Shown piece after piece: positions 13,669 through 22,660 of a DNA stretch of 64,000 nucleotides; the first letter of the stretch is position 1, and each line of letters begins with the position of its first letter. This stretch comes from Azospirillum brasilense (GTDB lineage: Bacteria; Pseudomonadota; Alphaproteobacteria; Azospirillales; Azospirillaceae): assembly GCF_001315015.1 (NCBI RefSeq), contig NZ_CP012914.1, forward strand, positions 992,001 to 1,056,000, written 5' to 3'. Under the pieces are notes generated by a model that had not been told where the DNA came from, did no database searches, and worked only from the letters and a program-made list of their open reading frames with translations. A program made the position numbers and the translations under genes.

Positions 13669-14748
13669 TCAGCCGGCCAGCCGGTTGACCGAGAGGCGCT
13701 TGCCGAAAGCGTCGGTCAGGGCCGGCAGGATGGTCAGCGCGTCGCCGACCAGCCCGAGATGGGCGAAGTCGAAGATCGGCGCGTTGGGATCGGTGTTGAT
13801 GGCCAGGATCAGGTCGGACTTCTCCATGCCGACCCGGTGCTGGATGGCGCCGGAGATGCCGGCGGCGATATAGAGCTTCGGGCGCACCGTCTTGCCGGTC
13901 TGCCCGACCTGGCGGTCGAAGCCGGTCCAGCCGGCCTGGACCAGCGGACGGGTCACCCCGACCTCGCCGCCCAGAACCTTGGCGAGGTCGAAGACCAGCT
14001 TCAGGTTCTCCGGCTTGCCCAGCCCCTTGCCCGCCGCGACGATGATGTCGGCGAAGGCGAGCTGCGCCTCGTTCTGCTCGCGGTCGGCGATGAAGCTCAG
14101 CACCTTGGTGATGACGTCGGTCTCACGCAGGTTCGGGAACACCTCGACCACGCGGCCGCTGCGGCTGTCGTCGCGGTCGGGCATCGACATCACGCGCGGA
14201 CGCACCGTGGCCATCTGCGGGCGGTAGGCCAGCGTCTGGATGGTGCAGAGCAGGGTGCCGCCGAAGGTCGGGCGGGTGGCCGCCAGCGAGCGGTTGTCCA
14301 TGTAGATGTCCAGCTCGGTGCAGTCGGCGGTCAGGCCGGTGGCGAGCGTGGTGGCGATGGCGCCGGCGAGGTCGCGGCCCAGCGTGGTGGCGCCCAGCAG
14401 CACGATCTCCGGCTTGTAGGTGTTGACCACGTCGGTCATCACCCGCGTGTAGGGATCAGTGCGGTAGTCGGCCAGGACCGGGTCGGTCACCTTGTAGACG
14501 ACGTCGGCGCCGTAGGTGAAGGCGTCGCCGCAGATGGCGTTCAGCTCCGGGCTGTCGGCGCCCAGCACCACGGCCCCCACCTCGACCCCCAGCTTGTCGG
14601 CGAGCTTGCGGGCTTCGCCCACCAGCTCCCACGACACGGAATGGACGGAGCCGCGCTCCTGCTCCACGATCACCCAGATGCCCTTGTATTCCTTCAGGTG
14701 CTCGGGCAGTTGGAACTTGCGTCCCTGCGGCTTGCTTGGTTCGCTCAT
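13669..14748 (-). CDS. fixB: FixB, electron-transfer flavoprotein alpha-type subunit
   Basis: 359 aa. The N-terminal domain shows ETF-alpha features ([20 protein letters not shown]), and the C-terminal FAD domain has the signature region with [35 protein letters not shown] and [13 protein letters not shown]. Pairs with FixA to oxidise NADH and bifurcate electrons. The start follows GGAGACATCCCG. Second gene of the operon, 53 bases after fixA. Confidence 0.96.
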   Translation of the reverse strand: MSEPSKPQGRKFQLPEHLKEYKGIWVIVEQERGSVHSVSWELVGEARKLADKLGVEVGAVVLGADSPELNAICGDAFTYGADVVYKVTDPVLADYRTDPYTRVMTDVVNTYKPEIVLLGATTLGRDLAGAIATTLATGLTADCTELDIYMDNRSLAATRPTFGGTLLCTIQTLAYRPQMATVRPRVMSMPDRDDSRSGRVVEVFPNLRETDVITKVLSFIADREQNEAQLAFADIIVAAGKGLGKPENLKLVFDLAKVLGGEVGVTRPLVQAGWTGFDRQVGQTGKTVRPKLYIAAGISGAIQHRVGMEKSDLILAINTDPNAPIFDFAHLGLVGDALTILPALTDAFGKRLSVNRLAG

Positions 14749-14801
14749 CGGGATGTCTCCGGCGGAGGATTCGTCAGGAACGGCGCGTCAAGGCCAGCGC
14801 G

Positions 14802-15653
14802 TCACAGGCCGGCGGCGGCGCGGGCGAGCAGCTCGTCGGCGAGTTTCGGCTGGGCGCCGAAGATGGCTTCGACTGCGGCGGCGGCCTGGGCCTCGGCGGT
14901 GGGGGCCTCGGCCTCGACCATCGTCGCCTTCTGGGCGCGCGGCTTCGGCACGAAGACCTTCGACACGACGGTGGGCGAGCCCTTCAGCCCGACCTTCGTC
15001 TCTTCGGCGCCGGTGGTGTCCTTGTTCCACGTCTTCAGGCCGTAGCGGGCGGCGCGGAACATGTCGTCCATCTTGCCGAAGCGGATGGTGTTCGTGCCTT
15101 CCAGCATCGTGATCATGCAGGGCAGGGCGGTCTTCAGCACCTGCACGCCGCCTTCGGACCGGCGGTGCACGACGATCTCCCGCGCCCCCTGATCGATCGA
15201 TTCGATCTTCGTGATGTAGGTGAGCTGCTGGAAGCCCAGCCGCGTGGCGATGCCCGGACCGACCTGCGCGGTGTCGCCGTCTACCGTCTGCTTGCCGCAG
15301 AAGACCAGATCGACCTGTTCCTCTTCCGACAGCTTCTTGATGGCGGAGGTCAGGGCGTAGGAGGTCGCCAGCGTGTCCGATCCGGCGAACTTGCGGTCGG
15401 TCAGCAGCACCGCATCGTCGGCGCCCAGCGACAGCGCCTTGCGCAGCGAGGTTTCGGCCATCGGCGGCCCCATGGTCAGGACGGTGACGCGGGCGCCGAC
15501 CTTGTCCTTGATCCGCAGCGCCTCCTCCAGCGAGAAGAGGTCGAAGGGGTTGATGATGGCCGGGACGCCCTGACGCATGATCGTGTTCGTCACGGGGTGG
15601 ATGCGGATCTGGGCGCTGTCGGGCACCTGTTTGATACAGACAACGATGTGCAT
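14802..15653 (-). CDS. fixA: FixA, electron-transfer flavoprotein beta-type subunit
   Basis: 283 aa. Starts MHIVVCIKQVPDSAQIRIHP, typical of ETF-beta/FixA, with the AMP/flavin region VLLTDRKFAGSDTLATSYAL and KQTVDGDTAQVGPGIATRLG. FixAB is the NADH-oxidising heterodimer of the bifurcating complex. A strong AAGGAGACCGGG precedes the ATG. First gene of a four-gene operon under a sigma-54 promoter with three NifA sites, so it belongs to the nif regulon. Confidence 0.96.
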   Translation of the reverse strand: MHIVVCIKQVPDSAQIRIHPVTNTIMRQGVPAIINPFDLFSLEEALRIKDKVGARVTVLTMGPPMAETSLRKALSLGADDAVLLTDRKFAGSDTLATSYALTSAIKKLSEEEQVDLVFCGKQTVDGDTAQVGPGIATRLGFQQLTYITKIESIDQGAREIVVHRRSEGGVQVLKTALPCMITMLEGTNTIRFGKMDDMFRAARYGLKTWNKDTTGAEETKVGLKGSPTVVSKVFVPKPRAQKATMVEAEAPTAEAQAAAAVEAIFGAQPKLADELLARAAAGL

Positions 15654-15707
15654 CCCGGTCTCCTTGACATTCCGCCGCCTGTCGCGCGGCGTGGCTATGG
15701 TCCTACC

Positions 15708-15723
15708 AGCAAGCGGCGTGCCA
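15708..15723 (-). promoter_or_regulatory. Sigma-54 promoter of fixABCX
   Basis: TGGCACGCCGCTTGCT on the minus strand matches the consensus TGGCACG-N4-TTGCW at every fixed position. The predicted start of transcription is about 44 bases upstream of fixA. Confidence 0.92.
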
Positions 15724-15781
15724 GTTCTGAGCGGATGCGGTAAGTTATTGTATTTTATTGATTTTATGGCTGTTGAGAGAT

Positions 15782-15887
15782 TGTCGCAAAAACGACAAAG
15801 ACCGGACGTGTCGGCTTCTCAACAGGGGAGTTGGGGCGGTCCGGCCCGATCTCCGCCCCCGGTCCGGCCTCTGTCGCCTACCGGACA
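15782..15887. promoter_or_regulatory. Three NifA upstream activator sites for fixABCX
   Basis: TGT-N10-ACA sites at 15782-15797 (TGTCGCAAAAACGACA), 15809-15824 (TGTCGGCTTCTCAACA) and 15872-15887 (TGTCGCCTACCGGACA), centred roughly 93, 120 and 183 bases upstream of the predicted start. An A/T-rich bend region (15741-15770) lies between them and the promoter and includes a near-match to the IHF consensus. Confidence 0.85.
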
Positions 15888-15930
15888 AACCCGACAACGC
15901 CCGGCGGCGATGGATGGCCGGAAAGCGGAA

Positions 15931-15970
15931 CGGCCTGCGGACGCTCGCCGGAAGGCGGGTCCGCAGGCCG
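15931..15970 (-). terminator. Hairpin downstream of nifW
   Basis: 12-bp perfect inverted repeat CGGCCTGCGGAC / GTCCGCAGGCCG with a 16-base loop, starting 26 bases past the nifW stop. There is no T-run, so it may stabilise the mRNA end or insulate from the fixABCX control region rather than act as a classic terminator. Confidence 0.55.
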
Positions 15971-15995
15971 TCCTGGAATTGAACGATAAAACGGA

Positions 15996-16319
15996 TCAGG
16001 TCGGCAGCAGGGCATCCAGCGGGACGAAGCGGTCGGCCATCTTGCGCGCCTCCTCCTGATGAACCTTGAAGGTCTTCTCGGCGATGGCGTTGGACGCCAC
16101 GAAGTCCTGGTAGGCGCGCTCCAGATGGGCGCTGTAGCGCGCGGCCATGCCCTCGTCGTCCAGCCCCTCCATGCCGGTGTCGGCGGACAGGTAGTCGTGG
16201 AAGCGCTGCAGGATGTGCAGGCGGTTCACGTTGACCACGCGCTGTTCGTAGGTGACGCCGAGGAAGCGCAGGAAGTCCTCCGCGGTCTCCAGATCCTCCA
16301 GATCGTCCTTGAAGCTCAT
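15996..16319 (-). CDS. nifW: Nitrogenase-stabilising/protective protein NifW
   Basis: 107 aa, the normal NifW size. Characteristic sequence includes DLEDLETAEDFLRFLGVTYE near the N-terminus and the RVVNVNRLHILQRFHDYL segment. NifW binds the MoFe protein during maturation and oxygen protection. The start ATG follows AAAGGACC. It is the last gene of the iscA-nifU-nifS-nifV-nifP-nifW series and begins 17 bases after the preceding gene. Confidence 0.94.
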   Translation of the reverse strand: MSFKDDLEDLETAEDFLRFLGVTYEQRVVNVNRLHILQRFHDYLSADTGMEGLDDEGMAARYSAHLERAYQDFVASNAIAEKTFKVHQEEARKMADRFVPLDALLPT

Positions 16320-16336
16320 GGCGGGGTCCTTTCCGT

Positions 16337-17221
16337 TCAGATGACGTAATGATCGGCGCGCGCGCCGGTGTCGGGAGAATGGGGGGCGTGATTGCGGTCG
16401 CCGCAGGTGTCCTGATCGCACAGGTTGCCGCAGCTCCGGCAGACGATGCCGTCGAGCGGCAGGTCGTCCAGCCGGATCGCGCTTAACGGCGGGGCCGAAT
16501 GGGGGGTGGAGGGGCGCGCGGCCTCCTCCGCCGCGTGGGCTTCCAGCCGGGCCTCGATGCGGTTGATGTGGTCGATCAGGCAGGCGATGGCCTTGCCGAC
16601 CGGGTCGGGCATCAGATGGTGGTCAAGGTCGATGCCGTGGGCGGCCAGCCGGCGCTGGGTGTCCGGACGGACGACGCGGCCGGGGATGCCGACCACCGTC
16701 ATGCCCTCCGGAACGTCCTTGGTCACCACGGAGTTGGCGCCGACGCGGCACTGGGCGCCGACGGTGATCGGCCCCAGGATCTTGGCCCCGGACCCGACCA
16801 GCACGCCGTCGCCCAGCGTCGGGTGCCGCTTGCCCTTGGTCCAGGAGGTGCCGCCCAGCGTCACGCCGTGGTAGAGCGTCACGTCGTCGCCGATCTCCGC
16901 GGTTTCGCCGATGACGACGCCGGCCCCGTGGTCGATGAAGAAGCGGCGGCCGATGGTGGCGCCGGGGTGGATGTCGATGTTGGTCAGGGCGCGGGCCAGA
17001 TAGGACAGGAAACGCGCCGGCCAGCGCAGCCCCCGCCGCCACGCGGCGTTGGACAGCCGGTGGACCACCAGCGCATGGATGCCGGGATAGCAGGTCAGCA
17101 CGTCGAGGACGTTGCGCGCCGCCGGGTCGCGGTCGAAGACGCAGGCGACATCCTCGCGCAGCAGCCGCCAGAGGCTGGTCTCATTCATGGCGAGGTCCGG
17201 GTGGGCGTCGATGGCGGCCAT
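16337..17221 (-). CDS. cysE: Serine O-acetyltransferase (NifP-type CysE)
   Basis: 294 aa. The left-handed beta-helix hexapeptide core is clear ([52 protein letters not shown]), with the catalytic-type His in DHGAG. It makes O-acetylserine for cysteine, the sulfur donor for NifS; nif-linked copies are called NifP. A C-terminal extension after residue about 255 carries a cysteine cluster, C-x2-C-x3-C-x4-C ([13 protein letters not shown]), then His residues, not needed for the acetyltransferase fold. Sits between nifV and nifW. Confidence 0.93.
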   Translation of the reverse strand: MAAIDAHPDLAMNETSLWRLLREDVACVFDRDPAARNVLDVLTCYPGIHALVVHRLSNAAWRRGLRWPARFLSYLARALTNIDIHPGATIGRRFFIDHGAGVVIGETAEIGDDVTLYHGVTLGGTSWTKGKRHPTLGDGVLVGSGAKILGPITVGAQCRVGANSVVTKDVPEGMTVVGIPGRVVRPDTQRRLAAHGIDLDHHLMPDPVGKAIACLIDHINRIEARLEAHAAEEAARPSTPHSAPPLSAIRLDDLPLDGIVCRSCGNLCDQDTCGDRNHAPHSPDTGARADHYVI

Positions 17222-17234
17222 GGGGTCCTCCGGA

Positions 17235-18380
17235 TCACGAAGTGACGACGCTCCAGCGGGTAGCGTCGTCGTGGAAGGCGCGCAGCTCCTCCGCCGTCGG
17301 GGCGCGCTTGGCGCGGGTGGCGAGCGCCCGGACCCGCGGCAGCACCGCCTGGGCGGTGGCGTCGTCGCAGGCGATGCCGAGCTGGCCGTAGGCCATCTTC
17401 ACCCCCGCCGTGCCGGAATGCTTGCCCAGCACGATGCGGTGCTCGCGCCCCACCTCGGCGGGGTCGAAATTCTGGTAGGTGGCGCGGTCGCGCAGCAGCC
17501 CGTCGACGTGGATGCCCGCCTCGTGCGTGAAGACGGCGTCGCCGACGATCGACTTGTTGACCGCCACCGGCCGGTTGGAAGCGCGCTCCACGAGGTCGGA
17601 GATCGCCCCCAGCGCGCGGGTGTCCACCCCGCAGTCCTGCCCGTAGAGCACCTTCAGCGACACCACCACCTCCTCCAGCGGGGCGTTGCCGGCGCGCTCG
17701 CCCAGCCCGTTGACGGTGGTGTTGACGTGGGTCGCCCCGCCCAGCACGGCGGCCAGCGAGTTGGCGTTGGCGAGGCCGAGGTCGTCGTGGGCGTGGATCT
17801 CGATCTCCAGGTCGGTGGCCCGGCGCAGCCGTTCAATGCAGGCGCGCGTCTGGAAGGGATCGAGCACGCCCAGCGTGTCGGCGAAGCGGAAGCGGCGGGC
17901 GCCGGCCTCTTGCGCCACGGTCGCGGCGGCGATCAGGAAATCCATGTCGGCGCGCGAGGAGTCCTCGCCGCCCAGGCTGACCTCCAGCCCGTGGTCGCGG
18001 GCCGTCTTGACCTTGCGTTCGATCTCGGCGAGAGCCCAGGCGCGGCTGCGCTTCAGCTTCTTGGTAATGTGGATGTCGGAGACGGGCATCGACAGGTTGA
18101 CGGTGCCGACCCGGCAGTCGAGCGCCGCCTTCAGGTCGGTGTCGTGCATGCGGCACCAGACCATCAGCCGCGCCTTCAGCCCCAGCGCGGCCACGGCGCG
18201 GATGCCTTCGCGCTCCTCCGGCCCCATGGCGGGGATGCCGATCTCAAGCTCCGGCACGCCGGCCTCGTCGAGCGCGCGGGCGATGGCGATCTTCTCGTCC
18301 AACGTGAAGGCGACCCCCGCCGTCTGCTCCCCGTCGCGCAGCGTCGTGTCGTTGATGATGGTGGAACCGGCCATCGGCAT
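17235..18380 (-). CDS. nifV: Homocitrate synthase NifV
   Basis: 381 aa HMGL-type TIM barrel. [17 protein letters not shown] at residues 9-25 is the acyltransferase signature, and [16 protein letters not shown] with the [19 protein letters not shown] segment completes the second signature and metal site. It condenses acetyl-CoA and 2-oxoglutarate to homocitrate, the organic ligand of FeMo-co. The start ATG at 18380 follows GAGGATGTGACCGA; ATG 18374 is also in frame. A GC-rich repeat separates it from nifS, so transcription may be attenuated here. Confidence 0.95.
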   Translation of the reverse strand: MPMAGSTIINDTTLRDGEQTAGVAFTLDEKIAIARALDEAGVPELEIGIPAMGPEEREGIRAVAALGLKARLMVWCRMHDTDLKAALDCRVGTVNLSMPVSDIHITKKLKRSRAWALAEIERKVKTARDHGLEVSLGGEDSSRADMDFLIAAATVAQEAGARRFRFADTLGVLDPFQTRACIERLRRATDLEIEIHAHDDLGLANANSLAAVLGGATHVNTTVNGLGERAGNAPLEEVVVSLKVLYGQDCGVDTRALGAISDLVERASNRPVAVNKSIVGDAVFTHEAGIHVDGLLRDRATYQNFDPAEVGREHRIVLGKHSGTAGVKMAYGQLGIACDDATAQAVLPRVRALATRAKRAPTAEELRAFHDDATRWSVVTS

Positions 18381-18423
18381 TCGGTCACATCCTCAATCTG
18401 AGCGTAATCGGCGGTGGGTCTTG

Positions 18424-18525
18424 CCCCCACCCTAACCCTCCCCCGCTTCGCAGGGGAGGGGATCAAGGCCCTCTCCTGCGAAGCGGGGGAGGGAGGGGAC
18501 CCACGCAGTGGGGAGGGTGGGGGCA
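18424..18525. repeat. GC-rich palindromic dispersed repeat between nifS and nifV
   Basis: Two nested inverted repeats: CCCCACCCT near the left end with AGGGTGGGG near the right end, and CCTCCCCCGCTTCGCAGGGG facing CCCTCTCCTGCGAAGCGGGG. Other family members in this window are at 23011-23120, 34381-34431, 41311-41430, 42356-42405, 49391-49506 and 63239-63280. REP/BIME-like; it probably folds in the nifS-nifV transcript. Confidence 0.8.
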
Positions 18526-18648
18526 TCGGAGCCAGAAGGTGTGTCGCAGACCGGGCCAGGGAACCGCGTCCCGGCGGGTGTCGTCGGGCGGGTTGCCGGG
18601 GCGCGGGCCCGGCCCGGCCTGCGATCTCGGTGTTACGAATAAATATTT

Positions 18649-19854
18649 CTACGAATAGACTGGGGCGAACTCCTTCGGGGCGCCCGCCTGCGACCAGTAG
18701 GGCGACAGCGAGCGCAGCTTCGCGATGATGCCGGGAACCACCGCGATCACCCGGTCGATCTCCTCCTCGGTCGTCTCCCGCGACAGGGAGAAGCGGGTGG
18801 CGCCGTGGGCGGCGGTGTAGGGCACGCCCATCGCCCGCATCACGTGGCTCGGCTCCAGCGACCCGGAGGTGCAGGCCGACCCCGACGAGGCGGCGATGTC
18901 GGCTTCGTTGAGCAGCAGGAGGATTGCCTCGCCCTCGATGTACTCGAAGGCGACGTTGCAGGTGTTGGGCAGGCGGTTGGCCGGGTTGCCGGTGACGAAG
19001 CAGTTGGGAACGGCGGCCAGGATGGCCTGCTCCAGCTTGTCGCGCAGCGCCTTCACCCGCGTGTTCTCGTCGGTCATGTGCATGAGCGCGAGCTGTGCGG
19101 CCGCCCCCAGCCCGACGATGCCCGGCGCGTTCTCCGTGCCGGCGCGGCGCGAGCGCTCCTGGTGGCCGCCGCGCAGCATCGGGCGGAAGCGCAGGCCGCG
19201 CTTGACATAGAGCGCGCCGATGCCCTTGGGCGCGTGCAGCTTGTGGCCGGACAGCGACAGCATGTCCACCGCGCTGGTGGCGAGCGTCATCGGGATCTTG
19301 CCGACCGCCTGCACCGCGTCGGTGTGGAACACCGCCCCCGCCGCCTTGGCGAGCTGGGCCAGCTCCTCGATCGGGAAGATCGTCCCGGTCTCGTTGTTCG
19401 CCCACATGATCGAGACGATGGCGACGTCCGGCCCCAGCGCCGCCTTGTAGGCGTCGAGGTCGAGGTTGCCCCGGTTGTCGACGCCGATGCGGTGGACGGT
19501 GTAGCCGCGCTTCTTCTCCAGATAGTCGCACAGCGCCAGGACGGCGGGGTGCTCGACCACGCTGGTGACGATGCTCTTCTTCTTCGGATAGGCCTCCAGC
19601 GTGGACAGGATGGCGGTGTTGTCGCTCTCCGTGCCGCCGGAGGTGAAGACGATCTCGCTGTCATGGGCGGCGCCGAGCAGCGCCTGCACCTGCTTGCGCG
19701 CCCATTCGATCTTGCCGCCCACCGCGGCGCCGAAGCCGTGCATGGAGGAAGGGTTGCCGAACTGCTCGGTGAACAGCGGCAGCATCTCCGCCAGCACGTC
19801 CGGATCGACGCGGGTGGTGGCGTTGTTGTCGAGGTAGATTCCCTGTGCGGTCAT
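18649..19854 (-). CDS. nifS: Cysteine desulfurase NifS
   Basis: 401 aa class V aminotransferase fold. Starts MTAQGIYLDNNATTRVDPDV; has the cofactor lysine in LSLSGHKLHAPKGIGALYV, the PLP-contact His in SVVEHPAVL, and the catalytic loop cysteine in SSGSACTSGSLEPSHV. Supplies sulfur as persulfide to NifU for nitrogenase Fe-S clusters. It starts four bases after the nifU stop, so the two are coupled. A second desulfurase gene of the same family occurs at 44147-45298. Confidence 0.96.
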   Translation of the reverse strand: MTAQGIYLDNNATTRVDPDVLAEMLPLFTEQFGNPSSMHGFGAAVGGKIEWARKQVQALLGAAHDSEIVFTSGGTESDNTAILSTLEAYPKKKSIVTSVVEHPAVLALCDYLEKKRGYTVHRIGVDNRGNLDLDAYKAALGPDVAIVSIMWANNETGTIFPIEELAQLAKAAGAVFHTDAVQAVGKIPMTLATSAVDMLSLSGHKLHAPKGIGALYVKRGLRFRPMLRGGHQERSRRAGTENAPGIVGLGAAAQLALMHMTDENTRVKALRDKLEQAILAAVPNCFVTGNPANRLPNTCNVAFEYIEGEAILLLLNEADIAASSGSACTSGSLEPSHVMRAMGVPYTAAHGATRFSLSRETTEEEIDRVIAVVPGIIAKLRSLSPYWSQAGAPKEFAPVYS

Positions 19855-19857
19855 GGC

Positions 19858-20775
19858 TCAGGCCCCCACCGGCAGGAGGGAGGCGGGCTTGACGCGGACG
19901 AACTCGCCCAGCGCCTCGACCAGCTTGGCCTGCACGCCCATCATGGTGCCGGCGGACTGCGAACAGCCGGAGCAGGCGCCGGTCAGCCGGACGTAGATGT
20001 CCTTGCCGTCGATGTCGACCAGCTCCACGTCGCCGCCGTCGCGCTGGATCTGCGGGCGCAGCTCCTCGATGGCGAACATGATCTTCTGCATGCGCTGCAC
20101 GTTCGTGAGCTTGGCCGGGGCGGCCTCGGCCTTCGGGGCCAGCGGCTTGATGGCGTCCAGCCCGACCGTGCCGGGGGCGTGGGGCTTGGGCGGGGCCAAC
20201 GCGCCGGTCTTGGCGAGCACGGCCTCCAGCACCTCCTCGATCTTCTCGTGGCAGGTCTGGCAGGAACCGCCGGCCTTGGTGTAGTGGGTGACCTCCTCCA
20301 GCGTGGTCAGGCTGTTGACGGTCACCGCGCGTTCGATCATCGCCGCGTCGATGCCGAAGCACTTGCAGACCAACTCGCCTTCCTCGTGGTCGTCGACCCA
20401 GTCCTCGCCCTTGAAGTTGGCGATGGCGGCGCGGAGCGCCTCGGCACCCATGACCGAACAGTGCATCTTCTCCGGCGGCAGGCCGCCCAGATACTCGGCG
20501 ATGTCGCGGTTGGTGACGGCCAGCGCCTCGTCCACCGTCTTGCCGATGATCATCTCCGTCAGCGCCGACGAGGACGCGATGGCCGAGCCGCAGCCGAAGG
20601 TCTGGAACTTCGCGTCCTCGATGACCTGGCTGTCGGGGTTGACCTTCATCATCAGCTTCAGGGCGTCGCCGCAGGTGATCGACCCGACCTCGCCCACGGC
20701 GTTCGCCTCATCCAACGCGCCGGCGTTCTTCGGGTTGAAGAAGTGTTCCTTGACCTTGTCGGTGTAGTTCCACAT
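19858..20775 (-). CDS. nifU: Fe-S cluster scaffold protein NifU
   Basis: 305 aa, the full three-module NifU. The N-terminal IscU-like scaffold has [20 protein letters not shown] with cysteines in [15 protein letters not shown] and [12 protein letters not shown]. The central [2Fe-2S] domain has CKCFG and [11 protein letters not shown]. The C-terminal Nfu domain has [10 protein letters not shown]. It assembles clusters from NifS sulfur for NifH and NifDK. Start set at MWNYTDK (20775); an upstream in-frame start would add seven residues not seen in the family. Downstream of the iscA-like gene. Confidence 0.95.
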   Translation of the reverse strand: MWNYTDKVKEHFFNPKNAGALDEANAVGEVGSITCGDALKLMMKVNPDSQVIEDAKFQTFGCGSAIASSSALTEMIIGKTVDEALAVTNRDIAEYLGGLPPEKMHCSVMGAEALRAAIANFKGEDWVDDHEEGELVCKCFGIDAAMIERAVTVNSLTTLEEVTHYTKAGGSCQTCHEKIEEVLEAVLAKTGALAPPKPHAPGTVGLDAIKPLAPKAEAAPAKLTNVQRMQKIMFAIEELRPQIQRDGGDVELVDIDGKDIYVRLTGACSGCSQSAGTMMGVQAKLVEALGEFVRVKPASLLPVGA

Positions 20776-20823
20776 GACGCCTTGCCTTTCCCGCATTACC
20801 GGGTGGGGGGAGAGAGTTCGGGG

Positions 20824-21204
20824 TTAGTGGGCGGTGCCGCAGCCGCCGGCCGCCGGCGCGGAGGAGCAGCTGCCCCCCGGACCCGCCGAGAAGGACTTGC
20901 CGCAGCCGCAGCTGCCCGTCGCGTTCGGGTTGTCGAACTTGAAGCCCGCGCCCTCGACCCCTTCGACGAAATCGACCACCACGCCGGTCAGGAAGGGCTG
21001 GCTGGTCGGATCGACGAAGATCGTCACCGGGCCGAAGGTCAGCACGGCGTCTTCGTCGCCCGCCGTGGCCTCCAGCCCCATCTGGTATTTCATGCCGGCG
21101 CAGCCGCCGTCGGCCACCGCGATGCGCAGGCCGGCCGCGGCGCCGCCGGACTTCGCCAGCACGCGCTCCAGGGTGTTCACCGCCGCATCCGTCAGGGTCA
21201 CCAT
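20824..21204 (-). CDS. IscA/HesB-family Fe-S carrier of the nif operon
   Basis: About 126 aa with the HesB/IscA fold (VTLTDAAVNTLERVLAKSGG; VADGGCAGMKYQMGLE; ...ATGSCGCGKSF). The three conserved cysteines are present: one in GGCAGMKY and the CGC pair near residue 100. The C-terminal tail adds extra Cys and Gly (SCSSAPAAGGCGTAH). Such nif-linked IscA proteins deliver [4Fe-4S] clusters made on NifU. The start at 21204 follows GGAGGCGGCAGAC. First gene of a NifA-controlled operon. Confidence 0.9.
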   Translation of the reverse strand: MVTLTDAAVNTLERVLAKSGGAAAGLRIAVADGGCAGMKYQMGLEATAGDEDAVLTFGPVTIFVDPTSQPFLTGVVVDFVEGVEGAGFKFDNPNATGSCGCGKSFSAGPGGSCSSAPAAGGCGTAH

Positions 21205-21260
21205 GTCTGCCGCCTCCAAATGCTCTGTCGGGCATGCCGACCGTTCCTGGTCATAGGATC

Positions 21261-21276
21261 AGCAAGCAGCGTGCCA
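21261..21276 (-). promoter_or_regulatory. Sigma-54 promoter of the iscA-nifUSVPW operon
   Basis: TGGCACGCTGCTTGCT on the minus strand, a full match to TGGCACG-N4-TTGCW. The predicted transcript begins about 46 bases ahead of the iscA-like gene. Confidence 0.92.
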
Positions 21277-21281
21277 AATTT

Positions 21282-21294
21282 TAAGTCTTTGATT
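21282..21294 (-). promoter_or_regulatory. Probable IHF site
   Basis: AATCAAAGACTTA on the minus strand fits the IHF consensus WATCAANNNNTTR with no mismatch. It sits between the sigma-54 promoter and the NifA site, where IHF bends DNA to bring the activator to the polymerase. Confidence 0.6.
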
Positions 21295-21328
21295 TTAAAT
21301 GATTGTCAGGTCGGGCGGCTGGTGTTTT

Positions 21329-21369
21329 CCCGACAATTGTCGGGTCGGGACCATGTCGGCTTTGCGACA
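21329..21369. promoter_or_regulatory. NifA activator site plus adjacent 16-bp palindrome
   Basis: TGTCGGCTTTGCGACA at 21354-21369 is a TGT-N10-ACA site about 111 bases upstream of the predicted iscA start. Ten bases nearer the promoter lies the perfect palindrome CCCGACAATTGTCGGG (21329-21344), built from two NifA-type half-sites arranged back to back instead of face to face. The divergent gene at 21486 shares this region. Confidence 0.78.
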
Positions 21370-21485
21370 TCCTGCGACGAAAGGACGCACAATTTGATTA
21401 TGGGCTTTTGCGAAAGCGGCTTGCGAGCCATACAGGATTGTCGGTCGGGCGCACGGTTTTGCAAAACAACGGAAGGGGACGGGTG

Positions 21486-21983
21486 ATGGAGCGGCCGGTC
21501 GAACTGCGGATGTCCAACGGGCGCATGGCCTTCGGCGAGGTGCCCGAGCACATCGACGAAACGCTGCAGGAGGCGGTGAAGGCGCGCCCCGACGCCGCGG
21601 CCTGCGAGGCCCTGCTGTGGGAGGCCCACCGGATGGGGCCGCGCGTGCTGCCGGTCTTCTACGCGCTCTACAAATTCTATTTCAACCGCAAGCGTTTCGC
21701 GGACGCGGAGCGGGTGGCGATGATCGGGCTGGACGCGGCGGCGCGCGAGGGCGGCTATGCCGGTGACTGGCGGAGCCTGCGCGCGGACAGCACGGATTGG
21801 ACGACGGAGGGGCCGCCGCGCTTCACCCTCTTCACCCTGAAGGCGTTGGCCTTCATCAGCCTGCGCAGCGGGCGGGTGGAGGAGGCGCGGGCGATCCTCG
21901 CCAAGCTGACGGAGATCGACCCGCAGGACCGGGTCGGTTACGGCGTCATCGCCGCGCTGGCGAAGGGCCTGGGGGAGGAATGA
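21486..21983 (+). CDS. TPR-like nif-associated protein (paralogue of 46759-47292)
   Basis: 165 aa helical protein with tetratricopeptide-like helices (ALLWEAHRMGPRVLPVFYAL; FTLKALAFISLRSGRVEEAR). The C-terminal part aligns with the protein at 46759-47292: PRFTLFTLKALAFISLRSGR against PRLFLFALTAVGYLHLRLGR, then DPQDRVG against DPKDRFG. The start follows GGAAGGGGACGGGTG. It is divergent from the iscA-nifUSV operon and faces nifQ. Likely a protein-interaction factor in nitrogenase maturation, but its function is unknown. Confidence 0.8.
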   Translation: MERPVELRMSNGRMAFGEVPEHIDETLQEAVKARPDAAACEALLWEAHRMGPRVLPVFYALYKFYFNRKRFADAERVAMIGLDAAAREGGYAGDWRSLRADSTDWTTEGPPRFTLFTLKALAFISLRSGRVEEARAILAKLTEIDPQDRVGYGVIAALAKGLGEE

Positions 21984-22017
21984 CTTGGGAAGGGAGGTGA
22001 TTGACGGATCGGGTTCG

Positions 22018-22608
22018 TCAGTCACCCGACCCGAAACACACGGCCTCCGCGCCGCAATCGCGGCAGACCGGGGCGCCGCAGGGAATCAGCCCGTCCCGCG
22101 CGCAGAGGAAGCGGTAGAGAAAGGCCTTCCAGCGGGTGCCGGTGGCGTTCAGCAGGGCCAGCGAGTCGAAATGGCGCTCCATCAGCGCCGCGAGATGGCT
22201 CGGTCCAGCCAGGCCGAGATCCCGCCACAGTTCACCCTCGTCGAGCATGGCCCGAGCCACGATGGCGGCGAGCCATGCCTCCTCCTCGATGCCCAGCGAG
22301 CGGTGGGCGAGCAGAAGGGTGGCGATGTCGTCCGCCTCGCTCCGGAGAAGCGGCGGCAAGGGGGTAGGGGAGCTGTCGGGAACCGGCAGACCAGCCGCGA
22401 AGGCGCCGGGGAAATAGCGGTCGAGAAGCTGGCCGAGCGCCCGGTCGTCCAATCCCAACGCGCCCGGACCCGCCGACCAGCGGCGGGACAGGATGCAGGC
22501 GAACAGATGCGCGTCGAAGACGTTGCTGCGCCCCTGGCGGTCGGTCAGCCAGCGGTACAGCCGCGTGGTATCGCCCGCCCCCGGCGGGGCGGCGTGCAGG
22601 ATGCCCAT
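22018..22608 (-). CDS. nifQ: Molybdenum donor protein NifQ
   Basis: 196 aa. The C-terminal signature C-x4-C-x2-C-x5-C is exact (CGAPVCRDCGAEAVC), preceded by the family-typical RWKAFLYRFLCARDGL. NifQ carries a Mo-Fe-S cluster that delivers molybdenum to the NifEN/NifH complex in FeMo-co synthesis. Ribosome-binding site GGAGAACGGAG. Last gene of the nifE operon; convergent with the TPR-like gene at 21486. Confidence 0.93.
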   Translation of the reverse strand: MGILHAAPPGAGDTTRLYRWLTDRQGRSNVFDAHLFACILSRRWSAGPGALGLDDRALGQLLDRYFPGAFAAGLPVPDSSPTPLPPLLRSEADDIATLLLAHRSLGIEEEAWLAAIVARAMLDEGELWRDLGLAGPSHLAALMERHFDSLALLNATGTRWKAFLYRFLCARDGLIPCGAPVCRDCGAEAVCFGSGD

Positions 22609-22660
22609 GGCTCCGTTCTCCGGGGGCGGTCAGGCCGTCTCAAGCAAAGTTGGGCGGCCG

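Noticed and set aside
12466..15045. An 859-codon plus-strand frame antisense to fixC, fixB and fixA
   Set aside because: Composition is that of a GC shadow (VGVG, DDHV, AVGE repeats); the minus-strand genes are unambiguous FixA, FixB and FixC.
21438..21465. A possible plus-strand sigma-54 promoter (GGGCGCAC, then TTTTGCA) for the TPR-like gene at 21486
   Set aside because: The GG-to-GC distance is one base short and the -24 element is poor; sigma-54 promoters tolerate spacing changes badly. NifA control of this gene stays open but unsupported.
18805..21486. An 893-codon plus-strand frame antisense to nifS, nifU and the iscA-like gene
   Set aside because: No recognisable protein; perfectly explained as a complement of high-GC coding DNA.
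22609..22660. A candidate internal sigma-54 promoter before nifQ
   Set aside because: The minus strand has TTTGCTTG, but the only GG upstream is 14 bases away, out of register.
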